Shown in pieces: positions 8,531-17,990 of a DNA stretch of 55,695 nt. Every line of letters begins with the position of its first letter. Position 1 is the first letter of the stretch. Under the pieces are notes generated by a model, which was given only the letters and a program-made list of their open reading frames with translations, had not been told where the DNA came from and searched no databases. Made by a program: the position numbers and the translations under genes. Origin of the DNA: Mucilaginibacter psychrotolerans (GTDB lineage: Bacteria; Bacteroidota; Bacteroidia; Sphingobacteriales; Sphingobacteriaceae); contig NZ_SOZE01000036.1 in assembly GCF_004519315.1 (NCBI RefSeq), positions 1 to 55,695 on the forward strand, read 5' to 3'.

Positions 8531-8950
8531 TTCGACCGTATTTTTTTAGTACTGCTGTTGTGAGCGCAGCGAACATCAGCCCTACTGCGCCGAGGCTTGC
8601 AGCGGAATGGAACCCGGCGCGGCAGCGCGTGGTGTAATGAAGCTGCGTGCCGCAGGTGCTGGTTCCTAACACGCCATCTTCAATCCACGATACAGAAAGC
8701 AATTAACATTTGATTATCATTGAGTTATAAGCTTTGGGTTACAAATCAGCAATAAAAAAATGGCCTGTTTTTCGTCGTTTTTGGCACTATCTTGGTTCCC
8801 TGAGTGTGGAAAACTTGATAATATTAATCAATAGTTTTCAATTTTATCAAACATTTTTTATTCATAATCATACTTAAATAATAACTCATTTAACGCGGGG
8901 AATAGTTTTCGCTCCTGACCCAAAATGTGGTAAAAACAAACTTCAACTGG
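8531..8950. other. Intergenic stretch, no gene seen
   Basis: The first 170 bases stay GC-rich, with GGAACC/GGTTCC-type small inverted repeats around 8605-8670; the remainder is AT-rich. I find no reading frame with convincing protein-like composition. Confidence 0.4.
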
Positions 8951-9231
8951 TCATTTGTAAGATAAGTTAGAAATCAATATTTCAACCTTTGCTTTCAGGC
9001 TTTGATCGTTTGTATATTGATCAATATCTTGCTTCAACTGATAACTAAATGCTGCCGCCCACTCCTCTGGCTTTCTACTTTAGGGCCAATGACTATTTTA
9101 TGAAGTACCCTTTTTAAGGGGATAAGTTCTATATATACTCGTGGCGGGACAATATCTTTAAGAATTTTCTTGACGAATCCAGTCCTACCAAAGATCAGTC
9201 TTATTTCATTTCCGGGAAATATAGTTTTTAG
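8951..9231 (-). pseudogene. C-terminal remnant of an unidentified protein (DUF2971-like?)
   Basis: On the minus strand, KTIFPGNEIRLIFG ... RVYIELIPLKRVLHKIVIGPKVESQ is readable to about 9075. After a frame change, EEWAAAFSYQLKQDIDQY ... EILISNLSYK continues to the TGA at 8951-8953. The two pieces join into a plausible C-terminus with an 'I..I.iGP' strand as found near the end of DUF2971-type proteins. No start exists: the 5' end runs into the end of the TPR remnant in another frame. It is a decayed fragment; the family guess is weak. Confidence 0.45.
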
Positions 9232-10131
9232 CCGTTTTTAAGAACCCTTTCATTTCCCAGGACGAGCCGAGGTTTTGCAGAGGCAATATAAGCAAACTGG
9301 AGTCGCGCTCTTTTTTATACAGGGCGGTGCTTTTTAAAATATAACGAATTGCCGAATCGGGTTGATTGTTTTTTTTGAATGCGAAGCCAATATTATTTAA
9401 CGATTGCGCAATCAGCTGATTGTCTTTAAGCTTTTCCCTTATCTTCAACGATTTTTTGTTGTAATAGGTTGCTTTGGGATAGTCGCCTTCAAAAACAAAA
9501 CAAACTGCAATTGATGTGTAAGTGCTAGACAAATCCTCATCATCGCCCAGGTCTTCAAAAATCCGGCTTGCCAATAGGCAATATTTAATACTTTGATCGT
9601 ATTGCGAAATCTGGTGAAAGCATATCCCTATATTCAAATAAGCCAAAGCAATATTGAGCTCGTTTTTTTTTGAATAAAACAATACCGATTTCTTATACTT
9701 TTCTATTGCAGGGTGGTATTTCCCTTCAAAATGATCAACCAATGCCAAAATGCCCCAGGCATCTCCTTTCAAGGTATCAATATGATATTTTTCTGCGCTT
9801 ACGAGCCCATAACTTCCATACATTCTGGCGCTGTCATAAGAGGCTGCGAGCAAATAAAACTTAGCCAGGGCATTTAATCCTTTAATTTCTCCGGGATGGT
9901 CTTTTTTGCTTTGGCCAGTTCACAGGCTTGTTTGGCTAAAGCGATGCCTTTAGCGGCGTGCTTAAGGTACGCGCCTTGCGCTTGTTTTAATAAAGAATCG
10001 CTTTGGAGAGTATTAAGAAAACAGGAGCAATAAGCATTTTGCGGAACTAACCAAAGCAATATAAAAGGGACAACTATCCACCATCTGGTCACTGTCTTAA
10101 ATAAATTGAAGGCATGGTTGGTTAGAGGCAC
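9206..10131 (-). pseudogene. Exported TPR protein, frameshifted and 3'-truncated
   Basis: The first 85 codons give a hydrophobic N-terminal segment (TVTRWWIVVPFILLWLVPQ) and a helical start, ending out of frame at KKTIPEKLKD. One frame over, the sequence continues as KGLNALAKFYLLAAS and then about 210 residues of tandem TPR repeats (for example AYLNIGICFHQISQYDQSI, SLNNIGFAFKKNNQPDSAI). A single missing A in the TTAAAGG run near 9870 explains the break. TPR sensors of this type in Bacteroidota usually continue into a transmembrane helix and a kinase or HTH domain; that part is missing, because the frame ends at KNYISRK where another gene remnant begins. Confidence 0.7.
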
Positions 10132-10841
10132 GTTAAATGTGGGGTTTATGAAATGCGTTGTAATAAATATACTCCTAATATTTAATTAGTGTAACTAATT
10201 TTATTGTACTATTTACGAAACGTTACGCTGATTAGTCGATGCAATACTTTCGTTAAATTTGAATGGGCATAATTAAAACACCCAGAGACAGGCAACATAG
10301 GCAACTAGAAAGTGTAGCCTAATCGCTTAATGATAAGGTGTACTTAAAGTTGGTTTCACTTTGAAAATAAACAGTTTAACCCCAAATATATTTCTTTGTA
10401 GCGGCTAAAAATCGCGAGGAAGGTATCCTTTCTTTTCAACTATCGTCCCGTTTAATTTTTCAGGAAATAAATTTGTTCGGCTTTAATTGGATTGGGTATA
10501 AGGACAAAGCCAATCCAGTTAAAGCTGGCTAGTATTTTGGGGCGCTTCTAATGTAACGTTATCCTTCCCGCGTTTATTAAAGGAGCGACTTAGTTAAATG
10601 AAAGATTCGAGATTCTTTTTAAAAGGAGGTTTTAATCTATTGAATGATGAATGGATTAGCAAGTCGAAATGTTATTTTTGGAATTAACTGATAGTCCTAT
10701 TTGACAACTCATACCAATAATATCTCGCCGTATTTTTATAAATAGAATAATCCATCTTAAAAATGTTATCATCTATTTAGAACTCTTTTTATACACCTAC
10801 CTTTAAAATAAAAAAAATACCTAAAACCAAATTGTATTATT
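10132..10841. other. 710-bp AT-rich intergenic region with one hairpin
   Basis: No gene-like frame is visible. A strong inverted repeat, GCTTTAATTGGATTGG (10480-10495) and CCAATCCAGTTAAAGC (10510-10525), pairs at 15 of 16 positions around a 14-base loop but lacks a T-run. This gap separates the decayed left part of the island from the EPS module. Confidence 0.4.
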
Positions 10842-11039
10842 ATGAACCCCAAAAAAGCATTCTTAACCTTAACAGCTATAATGATCATATTAAATGTCAT
10901 TGCATTTGTTTCAAAATTCAATCATTTTCTTTATGCCAAATTTGCAATTGAGATCGGATTTGTTAGTTTAATAGTTTGGCTTTTAGTAGTTATCCTGTGG
11001 GTCATATTTAAAGTTTCAAAGAAAATTACTGCTAATTAG
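10842..11039 (+). CDS. Small two-helix membrane protein
   Basis: Encodes 65 residues with two hydrophobic segments, about 8-25 (LTLTAIMIILNVIAFVS) and about 38-58 (IGFVSLIVWLLVVILWVIF), and a basic C-terminus (KVSKKITAN). No family is recognised. It lies 50 bp upstream of a lipoprotein gene on the same strand and may be co-expressed with it. Confidence 0.55.
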   Translation: MNPKKAFLTLTAIMIILNVIAFVSKFNHFLYAKFAIEIGFVSLIVWLLVVILWVIFKVSKKITAN

Positions 11040-11089
11040 TCCTCTTCAAAATCTGAATCTTATTTTTTAAATTTCATAAACTTAAACCA

Positions 11090-11752
11090 ATGAAAAAACA
11101 TCTATTCTTTATCACAATTGTATTTTCAATTTTTACTTCATGTAGTAAAAGCTCGGGTGACCAATCCCCAGCTGAGATTCAAACTCAAAAAGTTCAACAA
11201 CTTGAACGTAAGTATGGTCTGCAACGTTTAACGACCAATCAAATTCAAAATCGAAAGAACACAAGGCAATTCAATAGTCTTGACGAACTGGAACGGTACC
11301 TTGCCGGTAAACCGCAGACAAAGGCATTTAGTGAAGTAAAAGGCATAATGGAATTGAAAGAGAGTGGAAATAGTGATGTTGTAGGAGGAAAAAGGTTGGA
11401 TGCGACATATTCTGGGAGTGGTCCATATAGTGCAACTTTGACCCTTACCAATAGCGAAGGTTATCCTGATAAACTTGCATTAGTATGGTCAGCGAACTCT
11501 GCGGCAACCGGAACATTATATTTTACCGGTTCAAATGCGGGTTCCTTTACCTGGATTCAAAAGCAAGGATATGATTTTAACCATACAGTTTACATACGAG
11601 GCGATTATATCGAGACCTTTGGTGTTAATGGCCTATATACCTGGTCGAAAGCGTATGATTTTAGCTTTGAAGGCGGATGGGGCGCTGGCCAAATCGGGGG
11701 AAGCGCTACTTACACGCCTAAGGCAAACGGTGGATCAGGTGGTGGAGAATAA
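11090..11752 (+). CDS. Hypothetical lipoprotein with Gly-rich C-terminus
   Basis: Encodes 220 residues. The N-terminus MKKHLFFITIVFSIFTSC is a lipoprotein signal with the lipid-bearing Cys at about 18, followed by SKSSGDQ. The mature part has a helical region (about 30-80) and then beta-strand repeats with GSGPYSATLTLTNSEGYPD and a WSANSAATGTLYFTGSNAG block, ending in GGSGGGE. I do not recognise the family. It probably faces the periplasm or the cell surface. A strong terminator follows immediately, so it is not part of the next operon. Confidence 0.65.
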   Translation: MKKHLFFITIVFSIFTSCSKSSGDQSPAEIQTQKVQQLERKYGLQRLTTNQIQNRKNTRQFNSLDELERYLAGKPQTKAFSEVKGIMELKESGNSDVVGGKRLDATYSGSGPYSATLTLTNSEGYPDKLALVWSANSAATGTLYFTGSNAGSFTWIQKQGYDFNHTVYIRGDYIETFGVNGLYTWSKAYDFSFEGGWGAGQIGGSATYTPKANGGSGGGE

Positions 11753-11760
11753 TTAATTCC

Positions 11761-11800
11761 AGTTAGGAACAGTATCTGCAATGCTGTTCCTAACTATTTT
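11761..11800 (+). terminator. Terminator after the lipoprotein gene
   Basis: A perfect 12-bp inverted repeat, AGTTAGGAACAG (11761-11772) and CTGTTCCTAACT (11784-11795), has an 11-base loop and is followed by ATTTTAG. Confidence 0.7.
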
Positions 11801-11839
11801 AGATTTCCAGACCACGTGAAGACTTAATAGTGTATAATT

Positions 11840-13711
11840 TTGAATAGAAAGTTCAAAACGCCGATTATGTGGCAATTGACAAATTCAATACTCACATGGC
11901 TGATTACCTCAATTATTTGCTTTTCCGTATTAACGTTCTCCTTTGGCGGGGAGGTTTTTATTTATGCTAATAAACTAAATTACGTTCTGCTTGTCGCAGG
12001 GGTGGCAGCCTTTATTGTTCCGCATACTTTCAACATTACTCAGTTCAAAAACTGCGTCGTTAAAATTCAGTTCATCGATTTTGCTATTGCAATTTGGTTA
12101 GGTTACATTATTTGCCATTCCTTATATAATAACCGATATCTACTCGATCATAAACATCTTACACTTTTCTTGGTATGCACCTTTTATCTACTGGCTAGGG
12201 TAAATAGATCATTTGGCAATTTAAACTGCAATTTCAAAATCCTTGTTCGAAGTATGATACTTTTAACTATTGTAGAATCAGGAATTGCCCTGCTTCAATT
12301 CCTTAAATACATCCCTTCACTCAATCCCTTATTTTCAATCACCGGAACTTTCAAAAATCCCGCCCCAATGGCTATGTGCTTAGCTGCAATATTTCCTTGC
12401 GTTATCTACGGTAGCTTCAGTAGCTGGATAAAATATTGGAAAATAGTTTCATTAATAGGGATTTTGTCTTCCGGCTTAGTTATTTGCCTTTCCGGCAACA
12501 GGGCATCGGTAATCGCGTCCTTAATTGTATCACTGCTTTTTAAGCTATATTTTCATAAAACGAAAATAAAAGGAGTGGTAACGGGAATTAAGTATAAACG
12601 TATAACACTAATCTCATCGCTAATAATAGTTATTCTCATAACATTAAGTTCTACAGTCAAACTCTATCAGTTAAATCTTAAATCTTCAGAAACCAGATTA
12701 TTCGTTTGGGAACTAACCATGGAAAAAATAGGCGACCGGCCTTTGTTCGGGATTGGTTATGGTGCATTCAAAGAAAATTTTAATAAATGGCAAACAGAGA
12801 AAATCTTAGATGATATTTCTATACTGAAAAAAAGCTATTACAGTAAAAACACGCTAAATGACTTTGCAGGATATATCCGTATGGCCTATAATGAATATAT
12901 AGAGATGGCATCAGAAATAGGTATAGTGGGATTAGGAATATTTTTAATTATAATATTTACGCCGCTATTTAAATCTTGCTCATCGCTGACCGCTAAGTTT
13001 TCAATGGAATTGTTTGTACCATTTGCGGGGTTGATTGTTCTTTTAATAGAGGGACTATTTTCATACCCGTTCTATTCACTCCCTACGTTCTTACTGCTTT
13101 TTTTTTACCTTTCATGGCTGACAAATGAAAACACTTATACTAAAAGTTTTATCTATGTCAATAAAGTGAAAATTAATATTATAAGTCTTTTTTTCGGTCT
13201 TTGGGGATTGAGTTTTATAGCTTTCGCAACTATTAAAATTCACGCTTTCAATAGCTATAATACAGCAAATAGATCAGGACTTGAAAACGACAATATAAAA
13301 GCTCAAATAAGCTATCGAAACGCCTACTCCGCGTTAAAAAATGAGCCTTTATTTTTGATCGATTACAGTAATTGTCTAATAAAAAACGGTAATAATGATT
13401 TGGCGTTTAAATATCTGAAACAAGCTGAGTCAACGGATAATGATCCCAGGATCTTTGTCTTATTAGGAAATATCTCATTGCAACGGTATCGCTTCAAAGA
13501 TGCAGAACGGTATTACCAAATAGCTAACAGCATTATTCCATCTCAAATATATCCCCAATTTCTATTAGTTAGGTTATATTTGATGAGCAATCAACTTCCA
13601 AAAGCGTTGGCTTTGGCTAAAAGCATTGTTATGCATAAGCCAAAAATCAGAAACGATATAACAGATCAAATACATCAGGATTTATTAAAAATTATTGAAG
13701 ATATAGAGTAA
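11840..13711 (+). CDS. O-antigen ligase/polymerase-like membrane protein with C-terminal TPRs
   Basis: Encodes 623 residues from a TTG at 11840; an ATG at 11867 (MWQLTNSILTW) is a good alternative, because a TAATTTTG resembling a -7 promoter box overlaps the TTG. About 10-12 transmembrane segments fill residues 10-450. The Wzy_C/O-antigen ligase signature is RLFVWELTMEKIGDRPLFG, IGYGAFKENF, followed by the large periplasmic loop and NEYIEMASEIGIVGLG. Residues about 490-620 form TPR-like helices (DLAFKYLKQAEST, DAERYYQIANS). The family transfers or polymerises lipid-linked glycans at the periplasmic face of the inner membrane. It heads the rightward EPS gene set. Confidence 0.82.
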   Translation: MNRKFKTPIMWQLTNSILTWLITSIICFSVLTFSFGGEVFIYANKLNYVLLVAGVAAFIVPHTFNITQFKNCVVKIQFIDFAIAIWLGYIICHSLYNNRYLLDHKHLTLFLVCTFYLLARVNRSFGNLNCNFKILVRSMILLTIVESGIALLQFLKYIPSLNPLFSITGTFKNPAPMAMCLAAIFPCVIYGSFSSWIKYWKIVSLIGILSSGLVICLSGNRASVIASLIVSLLFKLYFHKTKIKGVVTGIKYKRITLISSLIIVILITLSSTVKLYQLNLKSSETRLFVWELTMEKIGDRPLFGIGYGAFKENFNKWQTEKILDDISILKKSYYSKNTLNDFAGYIRMAYNEYIEMASEIGIVGLGIFLIIIFTPLFKSCSSLTAKFSMELFVPFAGLIVLLIEGLFSYPFYSLPTFLLLFFYLSWLTNENTYTKSFIYVNKVKINIISLFFGLWGLSFIAFATIKIHAFNSYNTANRSGLENDNIKAQISYRNAYSALKNEPLFLIDYSNCLIKNGNNDLAFKYLKQAESTDNDPRIFVLLGNISLQRYRFKDAERYYQIANSIIPSQIYPQFLLVRLYLMSNQLPKALALAKSIVMHKPKIRNDITDQIHQDLLKIIEDIE

Positions 13712-13797
13712 GTGTTTCATTTTAAAACTTCTATCGATACATTCTTGTAAATTTAACCTATTCATAACCTAACAGGCATCATCACAAATAGTAATTA

Positions 13798-15867
13798 ATG
13801 CGATCTTTTATCATTTATACGTTTGGTATTTTCTTCGTTCTTTTCGCCAGTCAGGGTTGTAAAGAGAAAAGTGCATCTAATCTGCAATTGGAACAGGGTA
13901 TAATTCGCATTAGCAAAGATTTCGCACTAGATCATATTTCATTTTTAATGGCATTTGACGATGATATATCCTCATCTGATTTAAACAATGACATGCAATT
14001 GGAAGCGGATACTCAATTATACCGTGACATTATCAAAGAGTACAGCGCGCCAATTTTACTTGATTCTTTGATGAAAGGTCCTGTCATTAAAGATTCCGTT
14101 AAGTCAGTCAAGTTAACATCCGCCAGGAGTTTTAATAATTTAAATGTGCAAGATTTAATTGCAGTGCCGGCAAATTTAAATGATCCTGTTTATGTTAATC
14201 TTCCTGATCGGGCCCGTGCCGTTGCCACAGCAATCGGAAAAGGCAATTTAGCAATCGGGAATTTGAATATTGAAAGATTCAACAAAGAGGATTTAAACTT
14301 AGATAATGAGTCTGAATGCAAGTATTTTTTTAAAAACTTATTAAAAGTATCACAGGGCTTCGATAGAGAACAGGCTGCATTAAATCTTCGGGACACAAAC
14401 GTCAATAATCTTTCACCATGCTGGTATACGCAGAATCTTAAGTCTTTCTTCGGCTGGCAGATACTTCGCTTTCAAGGTCAAACTGTTTTATGGAATTTTT
14501 ACAAAAAAGGAAAAGATAATATCATTCTTATTAAGGTCCCAAGTCACGGTTTTTTCTTTGCAATGGCCTATCGGTCAAAATATATTCCCTCGCCAATTTC
14601 ATATAACCAGAGTGACCTTTTACAGTCTCCGATTGCATTGGAAATACTCCAGTATATCATGAAGCCTGTTGGCATATTCAACATTGATTTTGCAGGTAGT
14701 AATTACAATGAAATAGGAAGGCAAATTGATGAACAAAGGGAATCCCCTTATTATTTTTTTGCAGTCAAAAAACTTTTAGCATATTCTCGTTATTACGGAG
14801 CTAAAGGCCTCCCCAAGAAGTCCAAACAGCTTTATACTTTATACAAAAAGTCATTATACGACCCAGTGCAGGCTGATTACATCAATGAAAACCCTTTAGC
14901 GGTTGTTAACTATGTTTCAGATAATATCAATAGTGAAACCCTTTTTGAATTAAAAAACGATTCAACAGTCAAAATTTTTGCACAAGGCCAATTTTCTAAA
15001 AAGCAGGTTTCAGCTCAAAACGCCTTTAAATACGATAATATTCAGATGTTTTTTAATTATTCCCAAACAATTGTCAAGGATGAGGAAGATGTTCAGCTAT
15101 TTGAATTTAATTATATGTTCCCTAAAATCGGATACAGTCCTGCGGAAGGGGCACCGGTTAGCTGGATGGATTCAACGAAAATACGATATATTTTTTCTAA
15201 TCCCGAGATCAACACCTATTACCTGGAGGTCATGATGCCCAGGAGCGAAATTCAAGGTTTAGCGACCAGCAACCTAAAGCTAAATATTTTAGTTAACGAC
15301 AGCGATCTGGAAGAGTGCAATAGGGAAAGTGTATTATCACTTCTTATAAAAAATGGCATCAGCTGTTTTGATGCCTCGAAAATGGCCCTTTTGGTCAAAC
15401 AAAAAAATAAAGATCTATTCATCCCCGGAACCGTGAACACAACAAGATCAAATGCCAGGCTGAAAATTGATGGCAAGGCGGATCCAGCTTGGAATACGGT
15501 TGATTCTATAAAAATAGAGATTCCCTATGTAAATCACGTGACCGAGTTTGACCACTCCGCGAGTTTTAAGACTTTATATGACGAAAATAATCTTTACTTT
15601 CTTTTCCGGGTAAAAGATAACGTGAAGAATGAATTAGGTATAATAACGAGAGATAAGTGCTGGGTCGAAGATGCCCGCAGTGGCGAAATAGTATGGAAAA
15701 TGAATGCCACTTCAGCAGATTTGCCACCTGCATTTTTTACTACCGCAGAGGTTCGGTTAAAAGCGGGAAGGTATAAACTTAGGTATACATCTGATAAGAC
15801 CCATTCTTTTGCCGGATGGCTTGGTCAGCCCTGTGAATCATTGTTTTACGGCGCTTATGTCTACTAA
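13798..15867 (+). CDS. Large lipoprotein with CBM9-like C-terminus
   Basis: Encodes 689 residues. The N-terminus ends in FASQGC, a permissive lipobox with Cys near 21. Residues about 190-300 (FFGWQILRFQGQTVLWNFY, IILIKVPSHGFFFAMAYRS) resemble the C-terminal sheet of the serine beta-lactamase-like family common in this phylum, but no S-x-x-K active site is evident upstream, so it is probably catalytically inactive. Residues about 350-500 and 560-680 look like beta-sandwich modules; the last one (LKIDGKADPAWN ... LYDENNLYFLFRVKDN) matches the CBM9-like pattern. It is likely exposed at the cell surface or periplasm and binds glycan. It follows the ligase gene by 86 bp and is directly followed by the next lipoprotein gene. 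Confidence 0.6.
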   Translation: MRSFIIYTFGIFFVLFASQGCKEKSASNLQLEQGIIRISKDFALDHISFLMAFDDDISSSDLNNDMQLEADTQLYRDIIKEYSAPILLDSLMKGPVIKDSVKSVKLTSARSFNNLNVQDLIAVPANLNDPVYVNLPDRARAVATAIGKGNLAIGNLNIERFNKEDLNLDNESECKYFFKNLLKVSQGFDREQAALNLRDTNVNNLSPCWYTQNLKSFFGWQILRFQGQTVLWNFYKKGKDNIILIKVPSHGFFFAMAYRSKYIPSPISYNQSDLLQSPIALEILQYIMKPVGIFNIDFAGSNYNEIGRQIDEQRESPYYFFAVKKLLAYSRYYGAKGLPKKSKQLYTLYKKSLYDPVQADYINENPLAVVNYVSDNINSETLFELKNDSTVKIFAQGQFSKKQVSAQNAFKYDNIQMFFNYSQTIVKDEEDVQLFEFNYMFPKIGYSPAEGAPVSWMDSTKIRYIFSNPEINTYYLEVMMPRSEIQGLATSNLKLNILVNDSDLEECNRESVLSLLIKNGISCFDASKMALLVKQKNKDLFIPGTVNTTRSNARLKIDGKADPAWNTVDSIKIEIPYVNHVTEFDHSASFKTLYDENNLYFLFRVKDNVKNELGIITRDKCWVEDARSGEIVWKMNATSADLPPAFFTTAEVRLKAGRYKLRYTSDKTHSFAGWLGQPCESLFYGAYVY

Positions 15868-15880
15868 AAAACATTTCCAT

Positions 15881-17956
15881 ATGCCTACGGTAAATAGTAA
15901 AATGGCATATTTTCAAAAAGCAATATGCTTCATGAGCATTATCTTGATCTTGGCTATGGATTCTTGTCAACAAATGCACGAGGATTCTTCACAAATAGGT
16001 GCTGATAGTTTAGAAACGATAAGCTACCAGTCTGTATTAGACAGGTATGATAAACCTCAGGATAGTCTCAAACGGAATGCTGCCGAGTTTTTGATCTATA
16101 ATCTTTCCAGGCACGCAGGATATTATGGTGATGACATTAGAATACTGTCAGAAGTATTTATGGCAATAGATACCCTGGCATATCATACCGACAATGTTCA
16201 GGATTTTGTCAAGAACCAGATATTAGATTCCATTTTGAGAATTAATGAGGGGAGATTGCCTGCCCATGGAAATGAGATCAGTGATGATAAAAAGGTGACG
16301 CCCGGATTTCTTTACAATAATATCGAGTTTGCTTTTAAAGCATGGCAAACAGCGCCATGGAGAGATAGTATTGCATTTTCAGACTTCTGCGAATATATTT
16401 TACCTTACAGGGTACGAAATGAACAGGTGGAATTCTGGCGGCCGCAAACTTACATGGATAATTTGATCGACATTAAAAATGCGCCCAAGCCAAAGGAACT
16501 TCGATCGGTATTCGACTATTTGAAGAGTAATATAGAGTCAACTACCACCTTAAACAGTTACTTCGCACATAAATACCCTTTTACACAAAATTTCAGCAAC
16601 ACTTTGAAAGCCAGAATTGGCGCGTGTGAAACTACGACTGCGTTCACCATTAGTAATTTGAGATCTGTTGGAGTACCTGCCGCACTTGATTATATACCTC
16701 ATTGGGGAAACACCAACAACAAGAATCACTATGTGGTCAAATTAATCGAAAAAAGAGTTAAAAAGCATCAGTTTTCCAACGTAAATGCGCCGATCAACAC
16801 CTGGGGGATTGTCGACTTTTCATCAGATTACAGCAGGGACCGTCACTTTTTCAGAGATGACGAAATCCCAAAAGGCATGCGCATCCAATACATCAAAACA
16901 ATTCCTAAAATATACAGATATACTTTTTCCGAAAATGTGATCTTAAAAGAGATCAATGAAACCGTGCCTCAGGAGTTTATCACCCAGTTATTCTCTAAAT
17001 CCAACCTGAAAGATGTAACTGATGAATATATGCAATCCTCCACTATTATGGTCGATATTAAACCTGAATATGAAAAAAAACAGGTGGCTTACCTGTGTGT
17101 CTTTGATGTTGACGGATGGCAGCCTGTTGCTATCAGCAGGATCAGTTCAGGCCGGGCCTTTTTTGATAAAGTTGGAAATTACATCATGTATCTTCCTGCG
17201 GTTTATGACCGGGGTAATATTATTCCAACGGGAGCCCCATTTTTTCTCGATTCACTGAATTTAATTCATGAAGTTAAACAAGGGCCGAACAATTATCGTC
17301 AAACTAAGCTGATCCGGAAAGCACCACTTTATTCCTACACTGCCTATCATACAGAAGCACTCAAAGGCGGCCGTTTTGAAGGTGCAAACGATAAGGATTT
17401 TAAAGATGCAATTATATTATACCAAATTGAGAATTTCCCTTTTTACATGAACGTCATTCAGGTGAAGCAAAATAAACAGTTCCGGTATCTGCGTTACGTA
17501 GCACCAACTGGTCGTAAATTTGAGCCGGATAATATTGCTGAGATCCAATTTTTTGGTAGCGATACAAGTCAATCTTTAAAAGGTGAATTTATAGGCAAGA
17601 CGGATGGAAGCTGGGGCAATGGAATCGACAAAGCTTTTGATCATGACTTGGGAACATATTATGAAAGTACAGCTACAAATGACGTATGGATTGGAATTGA
17701 CCTGGGTAAAAGTGAAAGAATCACAACTATCAAGTTCTGTCCCCGGAATGACACCAATTGTATTTTACCAGGAAATGAATATGAGCTGTTTTTCTGGAAT
17801 AATAAATGGCAATCCCTCGGAAGGAAGAAAGCCACCACATATAACCTTGAATATGAAAAAGTTCCGGATAATGCTTTGCTCTGGTTAAAATGTCACAGTG
17901 GTGGGCGGGAAGAGCGGATATTTACGATTAATGAAGGCATCCAGCAATGGTGGTAA
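15881..17956 (+). CDS. Transglutaminase-like lipoprotein with discoidin-like C-terminus
   Basis: Start at the ATG of 15881, 13 bp after the previous stop, or at 15902; earlier in-frame ATGs overlap the upstream gene. The signal segment (CFMSIILILAMDSC) gives a lipidated Cys, with an acidic HEDS stretch just after it that could favour surface export. The transglutaminase-like core lies in the middle: ARIGACETTTAFTISNLRS with Cys, GNTNNKNHYVV with His and WGIVDFSSDYS with Asp. The final 150 residues contain YVAPTGRKFEPDNIAEIQFFG and KAFDHDLGTYYES ... IGIDLGKSERI, an F5/8-type discoidin module. The family is usually a glycan- or peptide-acting surface protein. The role in this EPS locus is inferred from position only. 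Confidence 0.72.
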   Translation: MPTVNSKMAYFQKAICFMSIILILAMDSCQQMHEDSSQIGADSLETISYQSVLDRYDKPQDSLKRNAAEFLIYNLSRHAGYYGDDIRILSEVFMAIDTLAYHTDNVQDFVKNQILDSILRINEGRLPAHGNEISDDKKVTPGFLYNNIEFAFKAWQTAPWRDSIAFSDFCEYILPYRVRNEQVEFWRPQTYMDNLIDIKNAPKPKELRSVFDYLKSNIESTTTLNSYFAHKYPFTQNFSNTLKARIGACETTTAFTISNLRSVGVPAALDYIPHWGNTNNKNHYVVKLIEKRVKKHQFSNVNAPINTWGIVDFSSDYSRDRHFFRDDEIPKGMRIQYIKTIPKIYRYTFSENVILKEINETVPQEFITQLFSKSNLKDVTDEYMQSSTIMVDIKPEYEKKQVAYLCVFDVDGWQPVAISRISSGRAFFDKVGNYIMYLPAVYDRGNIIPTGAPFFLDSLNLIHEVKQGPNNYRQTKLIRKAPLYSYTAYHTEALKGGRFEGANDKDFKDAIILYQIENFPFYMNVIQVKQNKQFRYLRYVAPTGRKFEPDNIAEIQFFGSDTSQSLKGEFIGKTDGSWGNGIDKAFDHDLGTYYESTATNDVWIGIDLGKSERITTIKFCPRNDTNCILPGNEYELFFWNNKWQSLGRKKATTYNLEYEKVPDNALLWLKCHSGGREERIFTINEGIQQWW

Positions 17957-17990
17957 CAATGCTCAATAATTTAACTTTATATATATTGTA

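Noticed and set aside
8388..8702. 104-codon minus-strand frame with Cys/Ala/Thr-rich translation
   Set aside because: It runs across the nested hairpin and a GC-rich repeat, and its composition is not protein-like; the inverted repeats explain the open frame.
11535..11756. 73-codon plus-strand frame overlapping the end of the 220-residue lipoprotein gene
   Set aside because: It is out of frame with a gene that has a clear lipoprotein signal and terminator; it is a shadow frame.
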